DNA from: Paraburkholderia sp. HP33-1
Lineage (GTDB): Bacteria; Pseudomonadota; Gammaproteobacteria; Burkholderiales; Burkholderiaceae
Length of the DNA: 64,000 bases
Reading direction: 5' to 3'
NCBI RefSeq assembly: GCF_021390595.1
Contig: NZ_JAJEJR010000001.1
Span: 2,604,001-2,668,000 of the forward strand
Shown: positions 55,443-62,859 of the stretch, piece after piece
How the letters are laid out: each line of letters starts with the position of its first letter
How positions within the stretch are numbered: the first letter of the stretch is position 1
Translations under genes and position numbers: made by a program
The notes under the pieces: model-generated
What the model was told of the DNA's origin: nothing
What the model saw: only the letters and a program-made list of their open reading frames with translations
Databases searched by the model: none

Positions 55443-56534
55443 TCACGCCATCGACAGCAGTTCGGCAAGATCCGGCACGCTGTCGCGCAACGACAGCCGC
55501 CGATGACCATCGCGACCGGTGACGGATTCGGCGCTCCACAACGCGTCGAGGATCGACTGTTCCACGCTGTCAGCGCACGCGCGAAACAGCGGGTCCATGC
55601 AGTGATCCGCAACGAGCGGCGGCGATGCGACGAAGTCGGCGCCGTGCGGCAACGTATAGGCCGTCGAGAACGCCAGCGCGATATCGCCACTGCCGTGGCC
55701 GTACGCCGAACCGGTCCGCGCGAGACCAGCCGCCGCGCGCAACGACAACCGTTTCAACTGACGTGCGTCAAGCGGCGCATCGGTCGCGACGATCATGATG
55801 ATCGAGCCTTGCTCGGGCTTGTCTGTGGTTGCATCAGCAGCACTAGCCGCAGCCGTGACCTCGCGTTCGGCCAGCATGCGGCCAAGCGGCGTGCCGTCAA
55901 TCGTCAGCATCAGCAGACGGCCGAAGTTCGCGAGCACGAGCGCGCCGATGGTGAAGCCACGGCCCGCCGCACTCACCACGCGCGACGCGGTGCCGATGCC
56001 CCCCTTCAGATCGAAGCACGACATGCCGCGCCCCGCGCCGACCGCACCGCTCGCGACCTCGCTACCCGCCGCGTCGAATGCGTCGTTGAAATGCTGCTCG
56101 GTAACAGCGAGCGCCTGAATGTCGTTCAGGAAGCCGTCGTTGCATTCGAACACGAGCGGATTGACCGTCGACCATTCGCGACCGATGCGCGAATTCGCCC
56201 GGATCGCCGCACGGATCTGCGCCTGCGCGAGCGCGCCGACACCGAACGTGTTGGTCAGCGCGATCGGCGTCTCGAGCGTGCCGAGTTCGTCAACCTGCAC
56301 GAGCCCGATGCTCTTGCCGAAGCCGTTGATCACCGATGCGGCGGCGGGCACCTTGTCGGCGAATGGATCGCCGCGATGCGGCCGGATCACGGTTACACCG
56401 GTTTGCAGCGCGCCTTCAGCAAGCGTGCAATGTCCGACGCTCACCCCGCCCACGTCGGCGATCGTGCCGAGCGGTCCGGCCGGCAACGTGCCAATATGCG
56501 GCGCACGCTCGATCGAATAGTTAGCCATGCTCAT
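55443..56534 (-). CDS. P1 family aminopeptidase/esterase (DmpA-like)
   Basis: 363 residues. DmpA-type enzymes are autoprocessed Ntn-like peptidases that release N-terminal D- or L-amino acids or beta-peptides. Recognised features are GTIADVGGVSVGHCTL, GFGKSIGLVQVDELGTLETPIALT and the C-terminal RTGSAYGHGSGDIALAF. The start is at 56534 (MSMANYSIERAP), although 56528 is equally possible. It lies directly after a permease remnant, which suggests that it was once in a peptide-uptake operon. Confidence 0.88.
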   Translation of the reverse strand: MSMANYSIERAPHIGTLPAGPLGTIADVGGVSVGHCTLAEGALQTGVTVIRPHRGDPFADKVPAAASVINGFGKSIGLVQVDELGTLETPIALTNTFGVGALAQAQIRAAIRANSRIGREWSTVNPLVFECNDGFLNDIQALAVTEQHFNDAFDAAGSEVASGAVGAGRGMSCFDLKGGIGTASRVVSAAGRGFTIGALVLANFGRLLMLTIDGTPLGRMLAEREVTAAASAADATTDKPEQGSIIMIVATDAPLDARQLKRLSLRAAAGLARTGSAYGHGSGDIALAFSTAYTLPHGADFVASPPLVADHCMDPLFRACADSVEQSILDALWSAESVTGRDGHRRLSLRDSVPDLAELLSMA

Positions 56535-56542
56535 GTTTATGC

Positions 56543-56629
56543 TCACGGCCGGTCGAGCTTTGGATCGAGCGCGTCGCATAGACCGTCGCCGAGCAGGTTG
56601 AACGCGAGCACCCGCTCCGGCAGCAGGGT
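56543..56629 (-). pseudogene. 3' remnant of a GsiD/DppC-type ABC permease gene
   Basis: In the minus frame ending at TGA (56543-56545) the codons read LAFNLLGDGLCDALDPKLDRP, matching the usual C-terminus of dipeptide/glutathione ABC permeases (NLLGDGLRDALDP). Nothing upstream encodes the rest: iaaA begins only ~110 nt away. The other gsi genes are absent, so this is an internal-deletion scar. Confidence 0.7.
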
Positions 56630-56741
56630 TTCGATGAGCGGGCTGGTGGTGTGCGAGGAAGTCGGCACGGTGATTCCTTTGAAATCGAACGCGGCTACCG
56701 GGGCTGCAGACGGACGGCAATCCGGCGTCAGAGGCGAACGG

Positions 56742-57731
56742 CTAGCGATAGATCGCCGTCACCGGCGCTTCGCCTAGCCGCGCGAAACCGCGATACATGC
56801 CTTCGGTGTTGAACGGCAGCGTCACGTTGCCGTGCACGTCGACGGCGACGAGCCCACCGCGTCCGTCAATCTTCGGCAGGCGGTTCATCACGACGTCGTG
56901 CGCGGCTTCTTCGAGCGAGACCTGCCGATAGGCCATCTGCGCGGCGACGTCGTAGGCGGCGACCATGCGCATGAACATTTCGCCGGAGCCGGTGGTCGAC
57001 ACCGCGCAGGTCGCGTCGTCCGCGTAGCAGCCCGCGCCGATCAGCGGCGTGTCGCCGACGCGGCCCACCTGCTTGTTGGTCACGCCGCCCGTCGAAGTCG
57101 CCGCGGCGAGATGCCCGTGGCGGTCGAGCGCGACCGCGCCTACGGTGCCGAACTTGCGGTTCGGATCGATCGGCTCGTGCGGCGTCGGGTCGTTATCGCT
57201 CGAAGCCCCAACCGCGAGCGTCGCGGCGTCGTGATCGAGCATCGGGCGCTGCTGCTTGCGCGCGAGCTGCCATTGGCGATAGCGCGCGTCGGTATCGAAG
57301 TAGCTGTTATCGACGAACTCGAGTCCCTGCGCGGCGGCGAATGCTTCCGCGCCTTCGCCGGTGAACAGCACATGGTCGCTGCGCTCGAGCACGCGGCGCG
57401 CGGCGAGAACCGGATTGCGCACGCGCTTCACACAGCAGATCGCGCCGGCGTCGAGCGTGCGGCCGTCCATGATCGCGGCGTCGAGCTCGTGCGTGCCGGC
57501 CGCCGTGTAGACCGCGCCGTGCCCCGCGTTGAAGAGCGCGCAGTCTTCGAGCAGACGCACCGCTTCGCTGACCGCGTCGAGCGCGCTGCCGCCGTCGCCG
57601 AGCACGCGCTGGCCGGCGCGCAGCACCGCGTTGAGCGCCGCGTGATATTCGGTTTCGGCGCTGGCCGACATCGACGCGCGCAGGATCGTCCCTGCTCCGC
57701 CATGAATGGCAATGACTGCGTTGGAGTTCAT
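56742..57731 (-). CDS. iaaA: Isoaspartyl peptidase/L-asparaginase (plant-type, IaaA)
   Basis: 329 residues; an Ntn-hydrolase that self-cleaves to expose Thr196 (RKFGTVGAVALD). Family start MNSNAVIAIHGGAGTI, plus ATSTGGVTNKQVGRVGDTPLIGAG in split conserved blocks. The long upstream ORF extension from 57989 is not protein-like, so ATG 57731 is used. It degrades isoaspartyl dipeptides, a role that fits a peptide-recycling cluster with DmpA and the lost Gsi transporter. Confidence 0.92.
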   Translation of the reverse strand: MNSNAVIAIHGGAGTILRASMSASAETEYHAALNAVLRAGQRVLGDGGSALDAVSEAVRLLEDCALFNAGHGAVYTAAGTHELDAAIMDGRTLDAGAICCVKRVRNPVLAARRVLERSDHVLFTGEGAEAFAAAQGLEFVDNSYFDTDARYRQWQLARKQQRPMLDHDAATLAVGASSDNDPTPHEPIDPNRKFGTVGAVALDRHGHLAAATSTGGVTNKQVGRVGDTPLIGAGCYADDATCAVSTTGSGEMFMRMVAAYDVAAQMAYRQVSLEEAAHDVVMNRLPKIDGRGGLVAVDVHGNVTLPFNTEGMYRGFARLGEAPVTAIYR

Positions 57732-57739
57732 CGTTTGGA

Positions 57740-58786
57740 CTATGGAGTACGGGTGGTTCGGGGAGCGCGGGCTGCCGTGACGGATTTTGCTTCGGTATCC
57801 CTGGCTTTGATGCCTTTGGCTTTGGTGTTGTCGGCCTTCGCGCGCGCGGCTTTGCTCGCGGTGCGCGCCGGCTCCTGCGCGGCGCGCACCGCGCCGGCCT
57901 GCGGATCGACGAGCCACGGCAGCACGAACTCGCTGACCTCGGCGGCCGCCTTGACCGAGCGTTGCGCGCGATACGCTACCGCGTCGCACAGCGCCTCGAT
58001 GACCGCGAGCACGGCCGAATCGGCATTCGACGCGAGACGCCGGTCAGTGCGGATATACAGCGACAGGTCCGCGAATTGCGCGAGCGGCGAGCGCGGACCG
58101 TCGGTCAGCGCGAGCACACGCGCGCCGCGTTCGGACGCGCGGCGCGCGAGCTCGATCGTGTCCCGAACATAGCGCGGAAACGCGATGCCGATCACCAGAT
58201 CGCCCGCGCCCGAACCCACCAGATGGCGCGCTGCGTGCGACGGTCCACCGGTCAACGCGAGCGAATGCACGTTGTCGTGATACGGCAACAGGCCGTGCTC
58301 CATCAGGCTCGCGAGAAACGCGCTGGCACCGAAGCCAATGACGAACACGCGGCGCGCGGCGATGATCGCATCGACGGCGGCGTCGGCCGTTGCGCGGTCA
58401 ATCGACGTACGCGTCGCGCGCAGATTGCTGGTGGCCTGCTCGAGCGATGCGTCGATCAGATCGTCGTCGGCCGCGAGGGTTTCCTGTGCGCTGCGCAGCC
58501 GCTCGACCGGCGCGAGGGTTGCCTCGAAGCCGCGCACGAGCGCCTCGCGAAACTGCGGATAACCGTCGAAGCCGAGCGCGCGCGCAAAGCGATTCGCGCT
58601 TGCGACCGACGCGCCGACCACTCTCGCGAGTTCGTCGATGCGCATCGTCGCCGCGCGAAACAGATTGGCCAGCACGTACTCGCCCATGCGCTGATGGATC
58701 GGTGTGAGCGTCGGCATCGCGGCGGCAATGCGCGCGGCGACGGCCTGCTCGGCGGGGTTCGACACTGCGGACAGGTGATGGATCAT
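57740..58786 (-). CDS. MurR/RpiR family transcriptional regulator
   Basis: 348 residues. A winged HTH lies at about 20-90 (ATMRIDELARVVGASVASANRFARALGFDGYPQF). The SIS sugar-binding domain is at about 130-260 (RVFVIGFGASAFLASLMEHGLL, LTDGPRSPLAQFADL). It has an unusual Lys/Ala-rich C-terminal tail of ~50 residues. It is 8 nt upstream of iaaA, so it probably controls the peptide genes. Candidate operators lie at 58829-58961. Confidence 0.88.
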   Translation of the reverse strand: MIHHLSAVSNPAEQAVAARIAAAMPTLTPIHQRMGEYVLANLFRAATMRIDELARVVGASVASANRFARALGFDGYPQFREALVRGFEATLAPVERLRSAQETLAADDDLIDASLEQATSNLRATRTSIDRATADAAVDAIIAARRVFVIGFGASAFLASLMEHGLLPYHDNVHSLALTGGPSHAARHLVGSGAGDLVIGIAFPRYVRDTIELARRASERGARVLALTDGPRSPLAQFADLSLYIRTDRRLASNADSAVLAVIEALCDAVAYRAQRSVKAAAEVSEFVLPWLVDPQAGAVRAAQEPARTASKAARAKADNTKAKGIKARDTEAKSVTAARAPRTTRTP

Positions 58787-58828
58787 GCGAGCGGATGGGC
58801 GCAGTTGTTCCAGGCGAATTCGATGAAA

Positions 58829-58961
58829 GTAAATTTACACGGAAGAAACGATGAAAGAAATTGATTTTCACCTTTCGAGGGTTTTCACCGACCAAAGCCC
58901 TTCATGCAAGGGGGGTTCAGCATCCACGCCATGCTGCGTCGCAATGAAAATCCATTTTCAT
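58829..58961. promoter_or_regulatory. Cluster of palindromes upstream of the RpiR regulator
   Basis: Three symmetric sites: GTAAATTTAC (58829-58838), TGAAAGAAATTGATTTTCA (58852-58870) and ATGAAAAT-CC-ATTTTCAT (58944-58961). The last is a perfect 8-bp inverted repeat. The shared TGAAA...TTTCA form looks like a dimeric regulator's binding site; autoregulation by the RpiR protein is plausible but untested. Confidence 0.55.
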
Positions 58962-59126
58962 CGTGGCGACGAAGCCGAGCGCGAACACCTTAACGAGCGA
59001 CGCGGCGGCAAGGCTGATCTGCTCGGCCGATTGCGCGCACAGGTTCGACCAGGCGAGGCGCTGGAACGCGCGGGGCAGACGTTGAGCGTTGGCAGATGAA
59101 GACGACGAGGAAGACGTGGCGGACAT
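58917..59126 (-). pseudogene. Truncated MFS transporter start
   Basis: A 69-codon ORF with a good RBS (GGGAG 8 nt upstream). It begins MSATSSSSSSSANAQRLPRA, then FQRLAWSNLCAQSAEQISLA, which fits the N-terminus of an MFS transporter. Near codon 50 (about 58977) the resemblance stops and the frame runs into the palindrome at 58944. The remainder of the transporter is missing. The start and RBS look intact, so loss of the 3' part seems recent. Confidence 0.6.
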
Positions 59127-59220
59127 CGAGGCACTCCCGAGGTTTGAAGCGAGGTATTCATCGTCGTCGCACAGGACTTGCAGGGCGCTCCGCTTCTTGC
59201 GGTGTTATTCTTCGCTCGCC

Positions 59221-59931
59221 ATGAATCTCGAAAGCATCCTCTTTACTCAAGGTTTCGGTTCGCGCCGCCAATGCCGCGCGCTGATCGGCGACGCGCGCGT
59301 CAGCATCGACGGTGCGATCTGCACCGATGCCGACGCCGATTTCGCGGTCGATAGCGGCGCGTTGCGCTTTAGCGTGGACGGCGTTGAATGGCCGTATCGC
59401 GAGCACGCGTATCTGCTGCTCAACAAGCCCGTCGGGTACGAATGCTCGCGCGATCCGCAGCATCATCTGAGCGTGTTCAGCCTGCTGCCACCGCAGTTCG
59501 CCGAGCGCGGCGTGCAGTGCGTCGGCCGTCTCGATCAGGACACCACGGGCCTCCTGCTGCTCTCCGACGACGGCAAGTTCGTCCATCAGTTCACGTCGCC
59601 GAAACGCAAGGTGCCGAAACTCTACGTCGCGACCACGCGGCATCCGCTCGACGACGCGCAGCTCACCGCCTTGCGCGACGGCGTGCTGCTGCACGGCGAG
59701 ACCAGGCCGAGCGCCGCGCTCGACGCACAGACGCGCGACACCCACACGCTCGCGCTCACCGTGCTCGAAGGCAAATACCACCAGGTCAAGCGGATGATCG
59801 CGGCCTCGGGCAACCGGTGTGAAGCGCTGCATCGCGAGCGGATCGGCGGCCTCACGCTCCCCGCGACGCTCGCGTCCGGCGCGTGGCAATGGCTCGACGA
59901 CACCGGCCTCGCCGCGCTGCGGGCCGGGTAA
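59221..59931 (+). CDS. rsuA: 16S rRNA pseudouridine(516) synthase RsuA
   Basis: 236 residues with an N-terminal S4 RNA-binding domain (LESILFTQGFGSRRQCRALI) and a RsuA-type catalytic core (GRLDQDTTGLLLLSDDGKFVH with the catalytic Asp). The start at 59221 matches the family; a longer in-frame ORF upstream is acidic and not conserved in character. Confidence 0.94.
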   Translation: MNLESILFTQGFGSRRQCRALIGDARVSIDGAICTDADADFAVDSGALRFSVDGVEWPYREHAYLLLNKPVGYECSRDPQHHLSVFSLLPPQFAERGVQCVGRLDQDTTGLLLLSDDGKFVHQFTSPKRKVPKLYVATTRHPLDDAQLTALRDGVLLHGETRPSAALDAQTRDTHTLALTVLEGKYHQVKRMIAASGNRCEALHRERIGGLTLPATLASGAWQWLDDTGLAALRAG

Positions 59932-60088
59932 ACAGCTACCGCGCAGCTAAGCCCTTGATGCGCCTGAGAAAGCCTGCGCGCATTGCGGTGAATCGCACAT
60001 ACGGCGCTGCGTTGCAGCATGCCGTTGCTTACATGTCGCCCTATACTCGTCTAAACAAAGGACTACAAAGGTTTCAAGGAGGGGCGCC

Positions 60089-60277
60089 ATGCATATTTAC
60101 AGCACGATGGCGTTTTCACAGGCGATGATTGCGTTTATCTGTTTTGCTCTGCTGCTGATCGGCGGATCGCTGGTCATCATGCGGCTGCGGCACAAGTACC
60201 ATCCGAACCTGATCGGCGCGCTGATCGGCGGCATCCTGTGCTTTCTGCTGCTGGAAGTGCTGCCGTCACTCACCTGA
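60089..60277 (+). CDS. Small integral membrane protein, 62 aa
   Basis: Starts MHIYSTMAFSQAM with AAGGAGG 7 nt upstream. It has two hydrophobic helices (AFICFALLLIGGSLVIM and LIGALIGGILCFLLLEVLP) separated by basic RLRHKYH, so both ends face the same side. Function unknown. Confidence 0.65.
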   Translation: MHIYSTMAFSQAMIAFICFALLLIGGSLVIMRLRHKYHPNLIGALIGGILCFLLLEVLPSLT

Positions 60278-60298
60278 TGCCGGGGGAACGGGTGCGAC

Positions 60299-61339
60299 CT
60301 AACCGCCCTTGCCCGCCGTTTCGCGCAAAAAATCGTCCACGCTCGGATAGCGCAGACGCATTCGCAATTCTTTCTTCAGACGCCGGTTCACCAGTCGGCG
60401 CGACTCGCGCATGAACGACAGCAGCATCGGATCGATGTGCTGCTCCGCCTGCGCGCGTGTGATGCGCGGCGCACGGGCGAGCCCGAACGCGTCGGCGACC
60501 GCGTCGAAATACTCTCCCATTTTCAGTGACGAGTCGTCCGACGCGTGCAGCGCGCGCCCGGGTCGGCCATGCGTCGCGAGACGTACGAGGATCGCGGCGA
60601 GGTCATCAGCGTGGATGTGATTCGTGTAGACGTCGTCGGCGTCGATGAGCGCCGGCGTGCCTTTTTCGAGCCGCGAGAGCGGCAGACGGTTGCGCGCATA
60701 GATGCCCGGAATCCGCGCGATGCTCGCAGCGACGCTGCCGCGCGCCGTTGCGGCGCGCAACTGCCGCTCGGCCGACACGCGACGTTTTGCGCGCGCATTC
60801 GCGGGCCGCGCCGCGCGTGTTTCGTCGATCCACGCGCCGCCGCAATCGCCGTAGACGCCCGTCGTGCTTGCGTAAACGATGCGCACCGGTGCGCGCGAAG
60901 CGGCGGTTCGGCGCACCCCGTCGGGTACAATACCGGCTGTTTCAGCGTCCAGACCTGAAGCGCGCGCGCGGCGCAGCCGCGCGATCGGCGCGATCGGCGC
61001 GACCGACGGCCTCGCCGCGCAAGCGCTCATGCGGCCCGCGGTACCTAACGTCGCCAGCAACGCGCGAGTGCGTCGATCGTCCTCGCCGGACTTCTGCGGT
61101 GGCGCGAGATGCAGCACCGTCGGCGCGAGGCGCGCGAGCCGTTTGAGGCTGCGGCGCGCATCCAGATCGCCAACGAGCGGCGTCACGCCCGCGGCGCGCA
61201 ATTCGGCGCAGCGCTCGGCATGGCTCGTCAACGCGAAGACATGCGCGCGCGGCCGCAAGAGAGGCACACACCGCATGCCGACGTCGCCGCATCCTACGAT
61301 CAGCACGCGTGGCCGGCGGAAGTTTCGTGTCGCATTCAT
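60299..61339 (-). CDS. NAD-dependent epimerase/dehydratase-like protein (extended SDR)
   Basis: 346 residues. Rossmann motif VLIVGCGDVGMRCVPLL, a YASTTGVYGD active-site-like segment (catalytic Tyr context), and an SDR core resembling YeeZ. A ~50-residue Ala/Arg-rich insertion (CAARPSVAPIAPIARLRRAR) sits before the catalytic region, probably a loop. The substrate is unknown. The start at 61339 is set by the family; the upstream in-frame part is non-conserved. Confidence 0.8.
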   Translation of the reverse strand: MNATRNFRRPRVLIVGCGDVGMRCVPLLRPRAHVFALTSHAERCAELRAAGVTPLVGDLDARRSLKRLARLAPTVLHLAPPQKSGEDDRRTRALLATLGTAGRMSACAARPSVAPIAPIARLRRARASGLDAETAGIVPDGVRRTAASRAPVRIVYASTTGVYGDCGGAWIDETRAARPANARAKRRVSAERQLRAATARGSVAASIARIPGIYARNRLPLSRLEKGTPALIDADDVYTNHIHADDLAAILVRLATHGRPGRALHASDDSSLKMGEYFDAVADAFGLARAPRITRAQAEQHIDPMLLSFMRESRRLVNRRLKKELRMRLRYPSVDDFLRETAGKGG

Positions 61340-61433
61340 GGTGGACGCATTGTAGCGGTCACACGCAACAGGTACCGTGCGGGTCTTCCGACGGGTCCGA
61401 TTACGATTCCGACTTTTCGATTTCGAACACTTT

Positions 61434-62465
61434 ATGGCATTTAACGTCACGCTCCGGCAAAGCTGCCGGCAGTTTCAGGTAGAACAGGACGAACCGGTGC
61501 TCTCCGCAGCCCTGCGTCAAGGCATCGGCCTGCCGTACGGCTGCAAGAACGGCGCGTGCGGTTCATGCAAGGGCACGGTCGTGAGCGGCGAGGTCGAACA
61601 GCGCGCGCATTCGTCGTCGGCGTTGTCGAACGACGAAAAGACGCGCGGCATGGCACTCCTGTGCTGCGCGACCGCCTGCTCCGATCTCGAAGTCGACATC
61701 CGCGAAGTGGCCGGCGTGGGCGACGTGCAGGTCAAGAAGCTGCCGTGCCGCGTGAACGCGATCGAGCGCAAGGCCGACGACGTGATCGTCGTGAAGCTGC
61801 AACTGCCCGCCAACGAGCGTCTGCAATATATGGCCGGCCAGTACCTCGAATTCATCCTGAAGGACGGCAAGCGCCGCAGCTATTCGATGGCGAACGCGCC
61901 GCACGTCGAGGGCCCGATCGAGCTGCACATTCGCCACATGCCCGGCGGTGCCTTCACCGATCACGTGTTCAACACATTGAAGGAGCGCGACATCCTGCGC
62001 TTCGAAGCACCGCTCGGCACGTTCTTCCTGCGCGAAGACTCGGACAAGCCGATCGTGCTGCTCGCGTCGGGCACCGGCTTCGCGCCGCTGAAGGCGATCG
62101 TCGAGCATGCGGTGTTCAAGAACATCACGCGCCCAATGACGCTTTACTGGGGCGCGCGCCGCAAGAAAGACCTGTATCTGCTCGAACTCGCCGAACAATG
62201 GGCGCGCGAGATTCCGAACTTCAAGTTCGTGCCGGTGCTCTCCGAACCCGATGCGAGCGACGCGTGGACGGGCCGCACGGGCTTCGTGCATCGCGCGGTG
62301 ATCGAGGATCTGCCCGATCTGTCGGCCTACCAGGTGTATGCGTGCGGCGCGCCGGTGATGGTTGAATCGGCGCTGCGCGACTTCACGCAGCATCACCAAC
62401 TGCCGGAAGACGAGTTCTACGCGGACTCGTTTACGAGCGCGGCCGATCTCGCCAACGCGGTCTGA
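61434..62465 (+). CDS. 2Fe-2S ferredoxin/FAD/NAD(P)H reductase (CDP-6-deoxy-3,4-glucoseen reductase-like)
   Basis: 343 residues. An N-terminal plant-type ferredoxin domain has CKNGACGSC and CCATAC (four cluster Cys). The FAD domain (KRRSYSMANAPH) and the NAD(P)-binding domain (PIVLLASGTGFAPLKAIVEH) follow. This is a soluble electron-transfer reductase of the AscD/phenol-hydroxylase reductase type. No partner oxygenase or sugar cluster is adjacent, so the partner is unknown. Divergent from the epimerase, ~95 nt apart. Confidence 0.88.
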   Translation: MAFNVTLRQSCRQFQVEQDEPVLSAALRQGIGLPYGCKNGACGSCKGTVVSGEVEQRAHSSSALSNDEKTRGMALLCCATACSDLEVDIREVAGVGDVQVKKLPCRVNAIERKADDVIVVKLQLPANERLQYMAGQYLEFILKDGKRRSYSMANAPHVEGPIELHIRHMPGGAFTDHVFNTLKERDILRFEAPLGTFFLREDSDKPIVLLASGTGFAPLKAIVEHAVFKNITRPMTLYWGARRKKDLYLLELAEQWAREIPNFKFVPVLSEPDASDAWTGRTGFVHRAVIEDLPDLSAYQVYACGAPVMVESALRDFTQHHQLPEDEFYADSFTSAADLANAV

Positions 62466-62594
62466 TTGCACGGGCGCAAACGGCCCGCCTGCACGCTTGA
62501 ACAAGCGCTCGCGCGGGCCGTTCGCGCCGAACATGTCAGCCTCGCGGCAACCCGGCAAATTCGCCTGAAGTGCAGCACCGATGCAATTTCATGG

Positions 62595-62624
62595 TTTACA
62601 CCAGCGCTTTTCTTATCGTATTCT
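62595..62624 (+). promoter_or_regulatory. Promoter of the arginine-leader/argD transcript
   Basis: TTTACA (62595-62600) and TATTCT (62619-62624) with 18-bp spacing, a near-consensus sigma70 promoter. The start is expected at about 62631, so the leader ORF at 62632 would be leaderless or almost so. Confidence 0.55.
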
Positions 62625-62631
62625 TTCGCGC

Positions 62632-62682
62632 ATGAACCGCATCCAGTCCGAACTCCGACGTCGCCGCTCGCCGCTCCCCTAG
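62632..62682 (+). CDS. Arg-rich leader peptide, 16 aa
   Basis: Encodes MNRIQSELRRRRSPLP. Four consecutive Arg codons (62656-62667, including the uncommon CGA) lie near its end. Just 4 nt after the stop begins GCCGCTGGCTT (62687-62697), which can pair with the 5' arm of the terminator at 62751. This is the classical layout of an amino-acid biosynthetic attenuator. No Shine-Dalgarno is visible, and a leaderless start is assumed. Translation is unproven. Confidence 0.6.
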   Translation: MNRIQSELRRRRSPLP

Positions 62683-62750
62683 GGACGCCGCTGGCTTCGT
62701 CACGGACTCGCGCCACACCCAAACCTGGGCGCAAGCTGTTCGAATCATGA

Positions 62751-62784
62751 AAGCCACGGCATGCCGTGGCTTTTCTGTTTTTCA
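62751..62784 (+). terminator. Attenuator terminator upstream of argD
   Basis: GCCACGG pairs with CCGTGGC (the full arms AAGCCACGGC and GCCGTGGCTT are perfectly complementary), followed by TTTTCTGTTTTT. It sits 76 nt before the argD start, inside the likely transcript, so it must be suppressed for expression. 62687-62697 offers a competing partner for its 5' arm. Confidence 0.8.
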
Positions 62785-62859
62785 GGCCACCGTTTTGATT
62801 GGCCAAACCGACACCGTTTCTTCACCCTGCTCTTACCCATTTGCCTGGAGCCTGCCGTC

